Notes under the pieces: generated by a model
What the model was told of the DNA's origin: nothing
The model's database searches: none
What the model saw: only the letters and a program-made list of their open reading frames with translations
Made by a program: the position numbers and the translations under genes
Assembly: GCA_037783415.1 (NCBI GenBank)
Contig: JAZGTN010000047.1
Span: forward strand, 1,054,001 to 1,118,000
Reading direction: 5' to 3'
Origin: Leptasterias polaris
Lineage: Eukaryota; Echinodermata; Asteroidea; Forcipulatida; Asteriidae
Length of the DNA stretch: 64,000 bases
Shown here: piece by piece, positions 11,138 through 24,421 of the stretch
Numbering within the stretch: the first letter of the stretch is position 1
How the letters are laid out: every line of letters starts with the position of its first letter

Positions 11138-12052
11138 CCATCATAAGTGATCTCACATTAGTTGTGGTCTAAAGCAAAAATACTTTTAGAGTTCTCCCGA
11201 TGCACAAGCTAGCGTATCAGGGCCGACACTACGCTGAACGCACAAATTTCGGCCGATATGCCAAAATATATATATATATATATTTATTTATTTTTTTTTT
11301 TTTCAATTTCAGATAAATTTCACAAAAATTCATCAAGATAAAACCATTGCCAATGCTCCATATTGGACAGTAGGACCTGTGAAAAGGCCCCCATCCCAGG
11401 GGAATTGTCTAAGATAATAGCCATCTGTTTCTGGATAGAGTTATAACTTGTCCCCATCAACCAGAAACAATCATAATGGTTTGGCCTTTTTCAACATGCC
11501 CCGCCCACGCCCCGCCCACCCTTTCCCCTTTTACCCTGTTCCAGAGGTAGAATAAAATTTGAAAGGGCAGTTAAATGTACAAAAAGTGACCTATGTGTTT
11601 TCTAAATTTTATAAAGCTCCCCATTTTAGACTAATATGAATGCATGGTTAGAAAAATTTAAGGGAAAGCAAAATGTGCCCCCCCCCCCCCCCCCGGCCAG
11701 CCCCCTTCCATTTTTACAGCTTGTTCATGCCAATTAACCCCTTCTTAATGATTAATTAAATAACTTGTAAGGTTTTTATGATCCTGTGATAAAAAAGAGA
11801 CATGTTAATAACTTTTTGAGTGAGGACTTGGATATAACTTCTGACTTGTCCTTAGAATGTACACAGTGTGTCGTGCAGGTTTTTCTTCTCGCATTGCTTA
11901 GAGTACATGTAAATGCTCCAACATGTTTGACCTTGTTGTAGACGAACGCAATAACATTTCACTTTTTTTTTTCCAGATATCAAGTCAGTGACTTATTCTC
12001 AACAATTTAAGCATACTTTTTTAACCATAAAGAATAATTAAGTGCCCTTATA

Positions 12053-12532
12053 GGGTGCACCACACTAAATAAGCCAGAATTAATGCGCCAAGCTACTTAT
12101 CATAATTTGTAAACCCACAACTTATTTTTAATTATAACGTTTTGGGGGTCATGCAATTAATAGATTGTGTAAATATAAAAATCTATCACAACCTGGGGGT
12201 TCTGTGCTTCAACTTTTGAGGAGACTTGATAAATTTAGGCGTTAAAGTTGGCCCTATTTGACCGGGGAAGTGGAGAAGTGCTTCACGAAAACTGGCAGCA
12301 AGTCGGTTTTGGAAAAAAAAAAAAAATCGTGTTTTTTTCTTCTGGGGTAGTTAGCAAAAATTCCAAACGGCTGACCTGCCAAAAATTGAAAAGAATTCTG
12401 AAGTTTAGTTGTCCGGAAATATGTCTGATTGGTTTTCAAGAGGCTGAGAGACTTACACGATTTTTTGAGTATTTTTGAATAATTATCATTTAGCATTGGT
12501 TCCTATGGGAGATCATTTAGAGGGGTGCGCCC
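12053..12532. mobile_element. TIR element copy
   Basis: 480 bp, same ends and TA flanks. Confidence 0.75.
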
Positions 12533-13118
12533 TATATATACAACATGGTGGCGCCCTTGCAGCCATTTTTGTTGGGATTTAAACATGTCTGCCGTTTGTT
12601 TACAATTGCAGGCGTGACAGAAATGAGTTGTTTGAGACTTCTTTCGTCAGTTATCGCCGTTTTTTTTTATTGTTCGTGAAAACATCACTCCTCTGGCCGC
12701 AAACAGTAATTATAATAAAATATAGATAGCAATAACATTGTCACTTGTTAACAGAATAATTCAACGTTTTCAAAGAGTGGCTTGCTTTTTTTTTAGGCAT
12801 CCTATTCCTACACACTTAACAGTCAGTATACAGTGTGTAAGACGGGACAAACTACGATCGACGGTACGACTATCGTGTATGACTATTTGATGAGACTGTG
12901 ATGGTAAGTCACTTTCAAGAAAATCATGGGTCAACAGCGGCTGGTTGCTTCCTCAATTAGGAAGAAATAAACATGTTGTAAACATCATCATCATACATTA
13001 CATGGCATGGTTGGTATTAACTAATAACTGAACAAGAAGAGTGGGGGAGGTGTAAACATTGCATTATTATGAATGTCAAGTTTCCGGAAAAGTCAAGTGA
13101 TTCAATTAGAGTTACACT

Positions 13119-15260
13119 CTATCGGTTTTTCCATTTTGAGAACATTCTGCTGTAATTGTGCTCCTTGTGAATCTTTGGCCCCTCATAGTTATACGATGAG
13201 TTAGTGTCCTGTGACTTTGGATTTAGTTGGCCAGGTTGATACAAATTTTTTTTAGCATAGTAAGTGTGATATCGTTCAGCTCGACACTGTGCTCGTCGCT
13301 TTTTGTAGATCTTTCCCATAACACGTTTTTTGTGATATTGTTGTTTTTTGTCCATTGCATCGAGGGCTTTTGCAGCGGGTGATCCAGCAGTAATGGGGCA
13401 ATGAGTTGCCTCACACTTTTTGATAATAGAGTTTGCATGTTGGTTGTTCACCAGATGGATGGCGCTGTGATCTCTTGAAGCTCCGTTCCTTGAAAAGGTT
13501 AGTGTTCCTTTTGGATTTGTCATGGCGTAGGCATGATTCATGGATTCAGACTTCTGGGAACTTGTTCTGTACTTGGTTCTCTCTATCGCTTCGTCTCCTA
13601 TGCGTTTTTCCAAAATTGTTTTAAAGATTTCCTCATCTTTAGATGTTAAAATAAATCTGCCGCGGACATAGCGAGAGAGGTATGGGTACTTGTATTTACC
13701 GTTGCAAACATGAGAATTTTGTTTGCATTTCTCATGGTCTCCCATGTAGCAGTTCGGAATTGCATCAATCGCCTTTGCAGCCAGTCTTTTCATGCTTGCT
13801 GTGTCATTTCCGCATTTAATGGAAATATGGTGTGCCTCAGCCTGTGCTCTGTGACTCACGTCATCAGCAAATCGGTCCTGTACTCTGTTTCGGTCTCTTG
13901 CACTGTTCCCAGGGAACATGTCACTGCTAAAGTTTGCTCGGCTGACTGCCGCACAAAGCGAGCGGTTCAAGTGGGATGGGTCCAGCAGACTTTCCATTTC
14001 CTTTCCCGTTCTTCTTCTCATGACAGAATTCATTCCTTTTGCTAGACAGCCGTCAGCGTCTGTTGTTATTCTATCCACAAGAACTGGTTCCGTGCACTCC
14101 AAAAGTTTAGTCGCACATCGAACACCCCCTTCTCTCTCATCTCCCATATTGAAATGCGCTGGACGAGTAGCTGTGCACTTGTCGCCGTGCTTAGCGGATG
14201 TGCATTGTTGACCGAATGATGATGGTGACATTTCACCACTTTTACAAAGCTTGTTTTCTTGATGGTACATTATAACAAACTTTGAAGTAGTTGCGTTCTC
14301 GCACACGGTGTCTCTTGTCTGTGTTGCAGGAACAAATGGTTTTTTTTCCCTACAGTTGCGCAGGGGATTATTATACTGCCTGTCCATTTCAACTGCAATT
14401 GGACTTTCTCGTTCAAAGCCTTGGAGCTCACGGATGTCTTTCACTAGTTTCCTCTTGTCTGCCATGTCTCTGATATTTTCATTTTTGATAATTTCACCAC
14501 ATTTGTTCGAAATTTTTTGCAGCCCACTAGTGGATGGTACAGCTGTGTCCATTGATGTCAAGAGCCTCCTCGCACCTGCGGTTGCAATGCCAGTGTTCTG
14601 CAGGCCAACTTGGAAAGACATGTTTGGGGTTGCAGTGCGTCGTCCCCGCTTCCTACCCTCGTTAGCTATCTCACTGTAAAGTTTTGTCTTTTGTGTTTTA
14701 AAACCACACTTTTTGCAGGACATTACCTCTGAGACGGCTAAACCTCTACGCTCTTCTGCCTCAGCCAATAGTTTAGGTTGACCATCACACTTAGGATGTG
14801 TTTGTTGATGATCAAGTACAGCTTGTGCACCCAGCTTTAGAGCTGAGTTGATGTCTACAAAACGATAACCTCCTCCTTGGTGATCAGTTCCTCTCTTGGG
14901 CAGTGGCTGGCCACATTTGTTGGCTATTGGGATCACTCCCTTGAGCTGGATCTTGTCAACTGGAGCCATTTCTACAACTTTTGGGCGAAGGAGCATCACA
15001 TTTCTGCGGTTGTCTTGTTCCATCTGTGCTGCAATGTGGCAGAAATCTCCTCGCTCTGTATTTGGGGCGGCTAAACTCAACTGCTGATGGGTTGGCCTGA
15101 CATACCGTGGTGTAGGTATACTTTGAGTTTCACTGCCTTTGTCTTGTAGTGAATTAAATTTATTTTTCGGCTTGAACCAAGTTTTTTGCATCTTGAAAAT
15201 GCCGCGTCTAGCTCTACCCATTTTTATGGCAATGGATTTGTTACAAACATTGAATGGCAT
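13119..15260 (-). CDS. Transposase, unit 4
   Basis: Last unit of the Glu305 group. Its following spacer is the first to lose one of the TTTA interruptions in the AT/T tract, and its C tract is 18 long. Confidence 0.72.
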   Translation of the reverse strand: MPFNVCNKSIAIKMGRARRGIFKMQKTWFKPKNKFNSLQDKGSETQSIPTPRYVRPTHQQLSLAAPNTERGDFCHIAAQMEQDNRRNVMLLRPKVVEMAPVDKIQLKGVIPIANKCGQPLPKRGTDHQGGGYRFVDINSALKLGAQAVLDHQQTHPKCDGQPKLLAEAEERRGLAVSEVMSCKKCGFKTQKTKLYSEIANEGRKRGRRTATPNMSFQVGLQNTGIATAGARRLLTSMDTAVPSTSGLQKISNKCGEIIKNENIRDMADKRKLVKDIRELQGFERESPIAVEMDRQYNNPLRNCREKKPFVPATQTRDTVCENATTSKFVIMYHQENKLCKSGEMSPSSFGQQCTSAKHGDKCTATRPAHFNMGDEREGGVRCATKLLECTEPVLVDRITTDADGCLAKGMNSVMRRRTGKEMESLLDPSHLNRSLCAAVSRANFSSDMFPGNSARDRNRVQDRFADDVSHRAQAEAHHISIKCGNDTASMKRLAAKAIDAIPNCYMGDHEKCKQNSHVCNGKYKYPYLSRYVRGRFILTSKDEEIFKTILEKRIGDEAIERTKYRTSSQKSESMNHAYAMTNPKGTLTFSRNGASRDHSAIHLVNNQHANSIIKKCEATHCPITAGSPAAKALDAMDKKQQYHKKRVMGKIYKKRRAQCRAERYHTYYAKKNLYQPGQLNPKSQDTNSSYNYEGPKIHKEHNYSRMFSKWKNR

Positions 15261-16176
15261 CCATCATAAGTGATCTCACATTAGTTGTGGTCTAAAGCAA
15301 AAATACTTTTAGAGTTCTCCCGATGCACAAGCTAGCGTATCAGGGCCGACACTACGCTGAACGCACAAATTTCGGCCGATATGCCAAAATATATATATAT
15401 ATATATTTATTTTTTTTTTTTTTTTTCAATTTCAGATAAATTTCACAAAAATTCATCAAGATAAAACCATTGCCAATGCTCCATATTGGACAGTAGGACC
15501 TGTGAAAAGGCCCCCATCCCAGGGGAATTGTCTAAGATAATAGCCATCTGTTTCTGGATAGAGTTATAACTTGTCCCCATCAACCAGAAACAATCATAAT
15601 GGTTTGGCCTTTTTCAACATGCCCCGCCCACGCCCCGCCCACCCTTTCCCCTTTTACCCTGTTCCAGAGGTAGAATAAAATTTGAAAGGGCAGTTAAATG
15701 TACAAAAAGTGACCTATGTGTTTTCTAAATTTTATAAAGCTCCCCATTTTAGACTAATATGAATGCATGGTTAGAAAAATTTAAGGGAAAGCAAAATGTG
15801 CCCCCCCCCCCCCCCCCCGGCCAGCCCCCTTCCATTTTTACAGCTTGTTCATGCCAATTAACCCCTTCTTAATGATTAATTAAATAACTTGTAAGGTTTT
15901 TATGATCCTGTGATAAAAAAGAGACATGTTAATAACTTTTTGAGTGAGGACTTGGATATAACTTCTGACTTGTCCTTAGAATGTACACAGTGTGTCGTGC
16001 AGGTTTTTCTTCTCGCATTGCTTAGAGTACATGTAAATGCTCCAACATGTTTGACCTTGTTGTAGACGAACGCAATAACATTTCACTTTTTTTTTTCCAG
16101 ATATCAAGTCAGTGACTTATTCTCAACAATTTAAGCATACTTTTTTAACCATAAAGAATAATTAAGTGCCCTTATA

Positions 16177-16656
16177 GGGTGCACCACACTAAATAAGCCA
16201 GAATTAATGCGCCAAGCTACTTATCATAATTTGTAAACCCACAACTTATTTTTAATTATAACGTTTTGGGGGTCATGCAATTAATAGATTGTGTAAATAT
16301 AAAAATCTATCACAACCTGGGGGTTCTGTGCTTCAACTTTTGAGGAGACTTGATAAATTTAGGCGTTAAAGTTGGCCCTATTTGACCGGGGAAGTGGAGA
16401 AGTGCTTCACGAAAACTGGCAGCAAGTCGGTTTTGGAAAAAAAAAAAAAATCGTGTTTTTTTCTTCTGGGGTAGTTAGCAAAAATTCCAAACGGCTGACC
16501 TGCCAAAAATTGAAAAGAATTCTGAAGTTTAGTTGTCCGGAAATATGTCTGATTGGTTTTCAAGAGGCTGAGAGACTTACACGATTTTTTGAGTATTTTT
16601 GAATAATTATCATTTAGCATTGGTTCCTATGGGAGATCATTTAGAGGGGTGCGCCC
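16177..16656. mobile_element. TIR element copy
   Basis: 480 bp, same ends and TA flanks. Confidence 0.75.
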
Positions 16657-17242
16657 TATATATACAACATGGTGGCGCCCTTGCAGCCATTTTTGTTGGG
16701 ATTTAAACATGTCTGCCGTTTGTTTACAATTGCAGGCGTGACAGAAATGAGTTGTTTGAGACTTCTTTCGTCAGTTATCGCCGTTTTTTTTTATTGTTCG
16801 TGAAAACATCACTCCTCTGGCCGCAAACAGTAATTATAATAAAATATAGATAGCAATAACATTGTCACTTGTTAACAGAATAATTCAACGTTTTCAAAGA
16901 GTGGCTTGCTTTTTTTTTAGGCATCCTATTCCTACACACTTAACAGTCAGTATACAGTGTGTAAGACGGGACAAACTACGATCGACGGTACGACTATCGT
17001 GTATGACTATTTGATGAGACTGTGATGGTAAGTCACTTTCAAGAAAATCATGGGTCAACAGCGGCTGGTTGCTTCCTCAATTAGGAAGAAATAAACATGT
17101 TGTAAACATCATCATCATACATTACATGGCATGGTTGGTATTAACTAATAACTGAACAAGAAGAGTGGGGGAGGTGTAAACATTGCATTATTATGAATGT
17201 CAAGTTTCCGGAAAAGTCAAGTGATTCAATTAGAGTTACACT

Positions 17243-19384
17243 CTATCGGTTTTTCCATTTTGAGAACATTCTGCTGTAATTGTGCTCCTTGTGAATCTTT
17301 GGCCCCTCATAGTTATACGATGAGTTAGTGTCCTGTGACTTTGGATTTAGTTGGCCAGGTTGATAAAAATTTTTTTTAGCATAGTAAGTGTGATATCGTT
17401 CAGCTCGACACTGTGCTCGTCGCTTTTTGTAGATCTTTCCCATAACACGTTTTTTGTGATATTGTTGTTTTTTGTCCATTGCATCGAGGGCTTTTGCAGC
17501 GGGTGATCCAGCAGTAATGGGGCAATGAGTTGCCTCACACTTTTTGATAATAGAGTTTGCATGTTGGTTGTTCACCAGATGGATGGCGCTGTGATCTCTT
17601 GAAGCTCCGTTCCTTGAAAAGGTTAGTGTTCCTTTTGGATTTGTCATGGCGTAGGCATGATTCATGGATTCAGACTTCTGGGAACTTGTTCTGTACTTGG
17701 TTCTCTCTATCGCTTCGTCTCCTATGCGTTTTTCCAAAATTGTTTTAAAGATTTCCTCATCTTTAGATGTTAAAATAAATCTGCCGCGGACATAGCGAGA
17801 GAGGTATGGGTACTTGTATTTACCGTTGCAAACATGAGAATTTTGTTTGCATTTCTCATGGTCTCCCATGTAGCAGTTCGGAATTGCATCAATCGCCTTT
17901 GCAGCCAGTCTTTTCATGCTTGCTGTGTCATTTCCGCATTTAATGGAAATATGGTGTGCCTCAGCCTGTGCTCTGTGACTCACGTCATCAGCAAATCGGT
18001 CCTGTACTCTGTTTCGGTCTCTTGCACTGTTCCCAGGGAACATGTCACTGCTAAAGTTTGCTCGGCTGACTGCCGCACAAAGCGAGCGGTTCAAGTGGGA
18101 TGGGTCCAGCAGACTTTCCATTTCCTTTCCCGTTCTTCTTCTCATGACAGAATTCATTCCTTTTGCTAGACAGCCGTCAGCGTCTGTTGTTATTCTATCC
18201 ACAAGAACTGGTTCCGTGCACTCCAAAAGTTTAGTCGCACATCGAACACCCCCTTCTCTCTCATCTCCCATATTGAAATGCGCTGGACGAGTAGCTGTGC
18301 ACTTGTCGCCGTGCTTAGCGGATGTGCATTGTTGACCGAATGATGATGGTGACATTTCACCACTTTTACAAAGCTTGTTTTCTTGATGGTACATTATAAC
18401 AAACTTTGAAGTAGTTGCGTTCTCGCACACGGTGTCTCTTGTCTGTGTTGCAGGAACAAATGGTTTTTTTTTCCTACAGTTGCGCAGGGGATTATTATAC
18501 TGCCTGTCCATTTCAACTGCAATTGGACTTTCTCGTTCAAAGCCTTGGAGCTCACGGATGTCTTTCACTAGTTTCCTCTTGTCTGCCATGTCTCTGATAT
18601 TTTCATTTTTGATAATTTCACCACATTTGTTCGAAATTTTTTGCAGCCCACTAGTGGATGGTACAGCTGTGTCCATTGATGTCAAGAGCCTCCTCGCACC
18701 TGCGGTTGCAATGCCAGTGTTCTGCAGGCCAACTTGGAAAGACATGTTTGGGGTTGCAGTGCGTCGTCCCCGCTTCCTACCCTCGTTAGCTATCTCACTG
18801 TAAAGTTTTGTCTTTTGTGTTTTAAAACCACACTTTTTGCAGGACATTACCTCTGAGACGGCTAAACCTCTACGCTCTTCTGCCTCAGCCAATAGTTTAG
18901 GTTGACCATCACACTTAGGATGTGTTTGTTGATGATCAAGTACAGCTTGTGCACCCAGCTTTAGAGCTGAGTTGATGTCTACAAAACGATAACCTCCTCC
19001 TTGGTGATCAGTTCCTCTCTTGGGCAGTGGCTGGCCACATTTGTTGGCTATTGGGATCACTCCCTTGAGCTGGATCTTGTCAACTGGAGCCATTTCTACA
19101 ACTTTTGGGCGAAGGAGCATCACATTTCTGCGGTTGTCTTGTTCCATCTGTGCTGCAATGTGGCAGAAATCTCCTCGCTCTGTATTTGGGGCGGCTAAAC
19201 TCAACTGCTGATGGGTTGGCCTGACATACCGTGGTGTAGGTATACTTTGAGTTTCACTGCCTTTGTCTTGTAGTGAATTAAATTTATTTTTCGGCTTGAA
19301 CCAAGTTTTTTGCATCTTGAAAATGCCGCGTCTAGCTCTACCCATTTTTATGGCAATGGATTTGTTACAAACATTGAATGGCAT
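17243..19384 (-). CDS. Transposase, unit 5
   Basis: First unit with Lys305 (plus-strand C to T in the T tract at about 18472). It also has a private L673F change near the C-terminus, from a C to A change at about 17366. The frame stays open throughout. Confidence 0.72.
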   Translation of the reverse strand: MPFNVCNKSIAIKMGRARRGIFKMQKTWFKPKNKFNSLQDKGSETQSIPTPRYVRPTHQQLSLAAPNTERGDFCHIAAQMEQDNRRNVMLLRPKVVEMAPVDKIQLKGVIPIANKCGQPLPKRGTDHQGGGYRFVDINSALKLGAQAVLDHQQTHPKCDGQPKLLAEAEERRGLAVSEVMSCKKCGFKTQKTKLYSEIANEGRKRGRRTATPNMSFQVGLQNTGIATAGARRLLTSMDTAVPSTSGLQKISNKCGEIIKNENIRDMADKRKLVKDIRELQGFERESPIAVEMDRQYNNPLRNCRKKKPFVPATQTRDTVCENATTSKFVIMYHQENKLCKSGEMSPSSFGQQCTSAKHGDKCTATRPAHFNMGDEREGGVRCATKLLECTEPVLVDRITTDADGCLAKGMNSVMRRRTGKEMESLLDPSHLNRSLCAAVSRANFSSDMFPGNSARDRNRVQDRFADDVSHRAQAEAHHISIKCGNDTASMKRLAAKAIDAIPNCYMGDHEKCKQNSHVCNGKYKYPYLSRYVRGRFILTSKDEEIFKTILEKRIGDEAIERTKYRTSSQKSESMNHAYAMTNPKGTLTFSRNGASRDHSAIHLVNNQHANSIIKKCEATHCPITAGSPAAKALDAMDKKQQYHKKRVMGKIYKKRRAQCRAERYHTYYAKKNFYQPGQLNPKSQDTNSSYNYEGPKIHKEHNYSRMFSKWKNR

Positions 19385-20299
19385 CCATCATAAGTGATCT
19401 CACATTAGTTGTGGTCTAAAGCAAAAATACTTTTAGAGTTCTCCCGATGCACAAGCTAGCGTATCAGGGCCGACACTACGCTGAACGCACAAATTTCGGC
19501 CGATATGCCAAAATATATATATATATATATTTTTTTATTTTTTTTTTTTTCAATTTCAGATAAATTTCACAAAAATTCATCAAGATAAAACCATTGCCAA
19601 TGCTCCATATTGGACAGTAGGACCTGTGAAAAGGCCCCCATCCCAGGGGAATTGTCTAAGATAATAGCCATCTGTTTCTGGATAGAGTTATAACTTGTCC
19701 CCATCAACCAGAAACAATCATAATGGTTTGGCCTTTTTCAACATGCCCCGCCCACGCCCCGCCCACCCTTTCCCCTTTTACCCTGTTCCAGAGGTAGAAT
19801 AAAATTTGAAAGGGCAGTTAAATGTACAAAAAGTGACCTATGTGTTTTCTAAATTTTATAAAGCTCCCCATTTTAGACTAATATGAATGCATGGTTAGAA
19901 AAATTTAAGGGAAAGCAAAATGTGCCCCCCCCCCCCCCCCCGGCCAGCCCCCTTCCATTTTTACAGCTTGTTCATGCCAATTAACCCCTTCTTAATGATT
20001 AATTAAATAACTTGTAAGGTTTTTATGATCCTGTGATAAAAAAGAGACATGTTAATAACTTTTTGAGTGAGGACTTGGATATAACTTCTGACTTGTCCTT
20101 AGAATGTACACAGTGTGTCGTGCAGGTTTTTCTTCTCGCATTGCTTAGAGTACATGTAAATGCTCCAACATGTTTGACCTTGTTGTAGACGAACGCAATA
20201 ACATTTCACTTTTTTTTTTCCAGATATCAAGTCAGTGACTTATTCTCAACAATTTAAGCATACTTTTTTAACCATAAAGAATAATTAAGTGCCCTTATA

Positions 20300-20779
20300 G
20301 GGTGCACCACACTAAATAAGCCAGAATTAATGCGCCAAGCTACTTATCATAATTTGTAAACCCACAACTTATTTTTAATTATAACGTTTTGGGGGTCATG
20401 CAATTAATAGATTGTGTAAATATAAAAATCTATCACAACCTGGGGGTTCTGTGCTTCAACTTTTGAGGAGACTTGATAAATTTAGGCGTTAAAGTTGGCC
20501 CTATTTGACCGGGGAAGTGGAGAAGTGCTTCACGAAAACTGGCAGCAAGTCGGTTTTGGAAAAAAAAAAAAAATCGTGTTTTTTTCTTCTGGGGTAGTTA
20601 GCAAAAATTCCAAACGGCTGACCTGCCAAAAATTGAAAAGAATTCTGAAGTTTAGTTGTCCGGAAATATGTCTGATTGGTTTTCAAGAGGCTGAGAGACT
20701 TACACGATTTTTTGAGTATTTTTGAATAATTATCATTTAGCATTGGTTCCTATGGGAGATCATTTAGAGGGGTGCGCCC
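20300..20779. mobile_element. TIR element copy
   Basis: 480 bp, same ends and TA flanks. Confidence 0.75.
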
Positions 20780-21365
20780 TATATATACAACATGGTGGCG
20801 CCCTTGCAGCCATTTTTGTTGGGATTTAAACATGTCTGCCGTTTGTTTACAATTGCAGGCGTGACAGAAATGAGTTGTTTGAGACTTCTTTCGTCAGTTA
20901 TCGCCGTTTTTTTTTATTGTTCGTGAAAACATCACTCCTCTGGCCGCAAACAGTAATTATAATAAAATATAGATAGCAATAACATTGTCACTTGTTAACA
21001 GAATAATTCAACGTTTTCAAAGAGTGGCTTGCTTTTTTTTTAGGCATCCTATTCCTACACACTTAACAGTCAGTATACAGTGTGTAAGACGGGACAAACT
21101 ACGATCGACGGTACGACTATCGTGTATGACTATTTGATGAGACTGTGATGGTAAGTCACTTTCAAGAAAATCATGGGTCAACAGCGGCTGGTTGCTTCCT
21201 CAATTAGGAAGAAATAAACATGTTGTAAACATCATCATCATACATTACATGGCATGGTTGGTATTAACTAATAACTGAACAAGAAGAGTGGGGGAGGTGT
21301 AAACATTGCATTATTATGAATGTCAAGTTTCCGGAAAAGTCAAGTGATTCAATTAGAGTTACACT

Positions 21366-23507
21366 CTATCGGTTTTTCCATTTTGAGAACATTCTGCTGT
21401 AATTGTGCTCCTTGTGAATCTTTGGCCCCTCATAGTTATACGATGAGTTAGTGTCCTGTGACTTTGGATTTAGTTGGCCAGGTTGATACAAATTTTTTTT
21501 AGCATAGTAAGTGTGATATCGTTCAGCTCGACACTGTGCTCGTCGCTTTTTGTAGATCTTTCCCATAACACGTTTTTTGTGATATTGTTGTTTTTTGTCC
21601 ATTGCATCGAGGGCTTTTGCAGCGGGTGATCCAGCAGTAATGGGGCAATGAGTTGCCTCACACTTTTTGATAATAGAGTTTGCATGTTGGTTGTTCACCA
21701 GATGGATGGCGCTGTGATCTCTTGAAGCTCCGTTCCTTGAAAAGGTTAGTGTTCCTTTTGGATTTGTCATGGCGTAGGCATGATTCATGGATTCAGACTT
21801 CTGGGAACTTGTTCTGTACTTGGTTCTCTCTATCGCTTCGTCTCCTATGCGTTTTTCCAAAATTGTTTTAAAGATTTCCTCATCTTTAGATGTTAAAATA
21901 AATCTGCCGCGGACATAGCGAGAGAGGTATGGGTACTTGTATTTACCGTTGCAAACATGAGAATTTTGTTTGCATTTCTCATGGTCTCCCATGTAGCAGT
22001 TCGGAATTGCATCAATCGCCTTTGCAGCCAGTCTTTTCATGCTTGCTGTGTCATTTCCGCATTTAATGGAAATATGGTGTGCCTCAGCCTGTGCTCTGTG
22101 ACTCACGTCATCAGCAAATCGGTCCTGTACTCTGTTTCGGTCTCTTGCACTGTTCCCAGGGAACATGTCACTGCTAAAGTTTGCTCGGCTGACTGCCGCA
22201 CAAAGCGAGCGGTTCAAGTGGGATGGGTCCAGCAGACTTTCCATTTCCTTTCCCGTTCTTCTTCTCATGACAGAATTCATTCCTTTTGCTAGACAGCCGT
22301 CAGCGTCTGTTGTTATTCTATCCACAAGAACTGGTTCCGTGCACTCCAAAAGTTTAGTCGCACATCGAACACCCCCTTCTCTCTCATCTCCCATATTGAA
22401 ATGCGCTGGACGAGTAGCTGTGCACTTGTCGCCGTGCTTAGCGGATGTGCATTGTTGACCGAATGATGATGGTGACATTTCACCACTTTTACAAAGCTTG
22501 TTTTCTTGATGGTACATTATAACAAACTTTGAAGTAGTTGCGTTCTCGCACACGGTGTCTCTTGTCTGTGTTGCAGGAACAAATGGTTTTTTTTTCCTAC
22601 AGTTGCGCAGGGGATTATTATACTGCCTGTCCATTTCAACTGCAATTGGACTTTCTCGTTCAAAGCCTTGGAGCTCACGGATGTCTTTCACTAGTTTCCT
22701 CTTGTCTGCCATGTCTCTGATATTTTCATTTTTGATAATTTCACCACATTTGTTCGAAATTTTTTGCAGCCCACTAGTGGATGGTACAGCTGTGTCCATT
22801 GATGTCAAGAGCCTCCTCGCACCTGCGGTTGCAATGCCAGTGTTCTGCAGGCCAACTTGGAAAGACATGTTTGGGGTTGCAGTGCGTCGTCCCCGCTTCC
22901 TACCCTCGTTAGCTATCTCACTGTAAAGTTTTGTCTTTTGTGTTTTAAAACCACACTTTTTGCAGGACATTACCTCTGAGACGGCTAAACCTCTACGCTC
23001 TTCTGCCTCAGCCAATAGTTTAGGTTGACCATCACACTTAGGATGTGTTTGTTGATGATCAAGTACAGCTTGTGCACCCAGCTTTAGAGCTGAGTTGATG
23101 TCTACAAAACGATAACCTCCTCCTTGGTGATCAGTTCCTCTCTTGGGCAGTGGCTGGCCACATTTGTTGGCTATTGGGATCACTCCCTTGAGCTGGATCT
23201 TGTCAACTGGAGCCATTTCTACAACTTTTGGGCGAAGGAGCATCACATTTCTGCGGTTGTCTTGTTCCATCTGTGCTGCAATGTGGCAGAAATCTCCTCG
23301 CTCTGTATTTGGGGCGGCTAAACTCAACTGCTGATGGGTTGGCCTGACATACCGTGGTGTAGGTATACTTTGAGTTTCACTGCCTTTGTCTTGTAGTGAA
23401 TTAAATTTATTTTTCGGCTTGAACCAAGTTTTTTGCATCTTGAAAATGCCGCGTCTAGCTCTACCCATTTTTATGGCAATGGATTTGTTACAAACATTGA
23501 ATGGCAT
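21366..23507 (-). CDS. Transposase, unit 6
   Basis: Lys305 type with Leu673. Following spacer has an uninterrupted T run after the AT repeat. Confidence 0.72.
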   Translation of the reverse strand: MPFNVCNKSIAIKMGRARRGIFKMQKTWFKPKNKFNSLQDKGSETQSIPTPRYVRPTHQQLSLAAPNTERGDFCHIAAQMEQDNRRNVMLLRPKVVEMAPVDKIQLKGVIPIANKCGQPLPKRGTDHQGGGYRFVDINSALKLGAQAVLDHQQTHPKCDGQPKLLAEAEERRGLAVSEVMSCKKCGFKTQKTKLYSEIANEGRKRGRRTATPNMSFQVGLQNTGIATAGARRLLTSMDTAVPSTSGLQKISNKCGEIIKNENIRDMADKRKLVKDIRELQGFERESPIAVEMDRQYNNPLRNCRKKKPFVPATQTRDTVCENATTSKFVIMYHQENKLCKSGEMSPSSFGQQCTSAKHGDKCTATRPAHFNMGDEREGGVRCATKLLECTEPVLVDRITTDADGCLAKGMNSVMRRRTGKEMESLLDPSHLNRSLCAAVSRANFSSDMFPGNSARDRNRVQDRFADDVSHRAQAEAHHISIKCGNDTASMKRLAAKAIDAIPNCYMGDHEKCKQNSHVCNGKYKYPYLSRYVRGRFILTSKDEEIFKTILEKRIGDEAIERTKYRTSSQKSESMNHAYAMTNPKGTLTFSRNGASRDHSAIHLVNNQHANSIIKKCEATHCPITAGSPAAKALDAMDKKQQYHKKRVMGKIYKKRRAQCRAERYHTYYAKKNLYQPGQLNPKSQDTNSSYNYEGPKIHKEHNYSRMFSKWKNR

Positions 23508-23636
23508 CCATCATAAGTGATCTCACATTAGTTGTGGTCTAAAGCAAAAATACTTTTAGAGTTCTCCCGATGCACAAGCTAGCGTATCAGGGCCGACACT
23601 ACGCTGAACGCACAAATTTCGGCCGATATGCCAAAA

Positions 23637-23670
<34 letters not shown>

Positions 23671-24421
23671 TTTCAATTTCAGATAAATTTCACAAAAATT
23701 CATCAAGATAAAACCATTGCCAATGCTCCATATTGGACAGTAGGACCTGTGAAAAGGCCCCCATCCCAGGGGAATTGTCTAAGATAATAGCCATCTGTTT
23801 CTGGATAGAGTTATAACTTGTCCCCATCAACCAGAAACAATCATAATGGTTTGGCCTTTTTCAACATGCCCCGCCCACGCCCCGCCCACCCTTTCCCCTT
23901 TTACCCTGTTCCAGAGGTAGAATAAAATTTGAAAGGGCAGTTAAATGTACAAAAAGTGACCTATGTGTTTTCTAAATTTTATAAAGCTCCCCATTTTAGA
24001 CTAATATGAATGCATGGTTAGAAAAATTTAAGGGAAAGCAAAATGTGCCCCCCCCCCCCCCCCGGCCAGCCCCCTTCCATTTTTACAGCTTGTTCATGCC
24101 AATTAACCCCTTCTTAATGATTAATTAAATAACTTGTAAGGTTTTTATGATCCTGTGATAAAAAAGAGACATGTTAATAACTTTTTGAGTGAGGACTTGG
24201 ATATAACTTCTGACTTGTCCTTAGAATGTACACAGTGTGTCGTGCAGGTTTTTCTTCTCGCATTGCTTAGAGTACATGTAAATGCTCCAACATGTTTGAC
24301 CTTGTTGTAGACGAACGCAATAACATTTCACTTTTTTTTTTCCAGATATCAAGTCAGTGACTTATTCTCAACAATTTAAGCATACTTTTTTAACCATAAA
24401 GAATAATTAAGTGCCCTTATA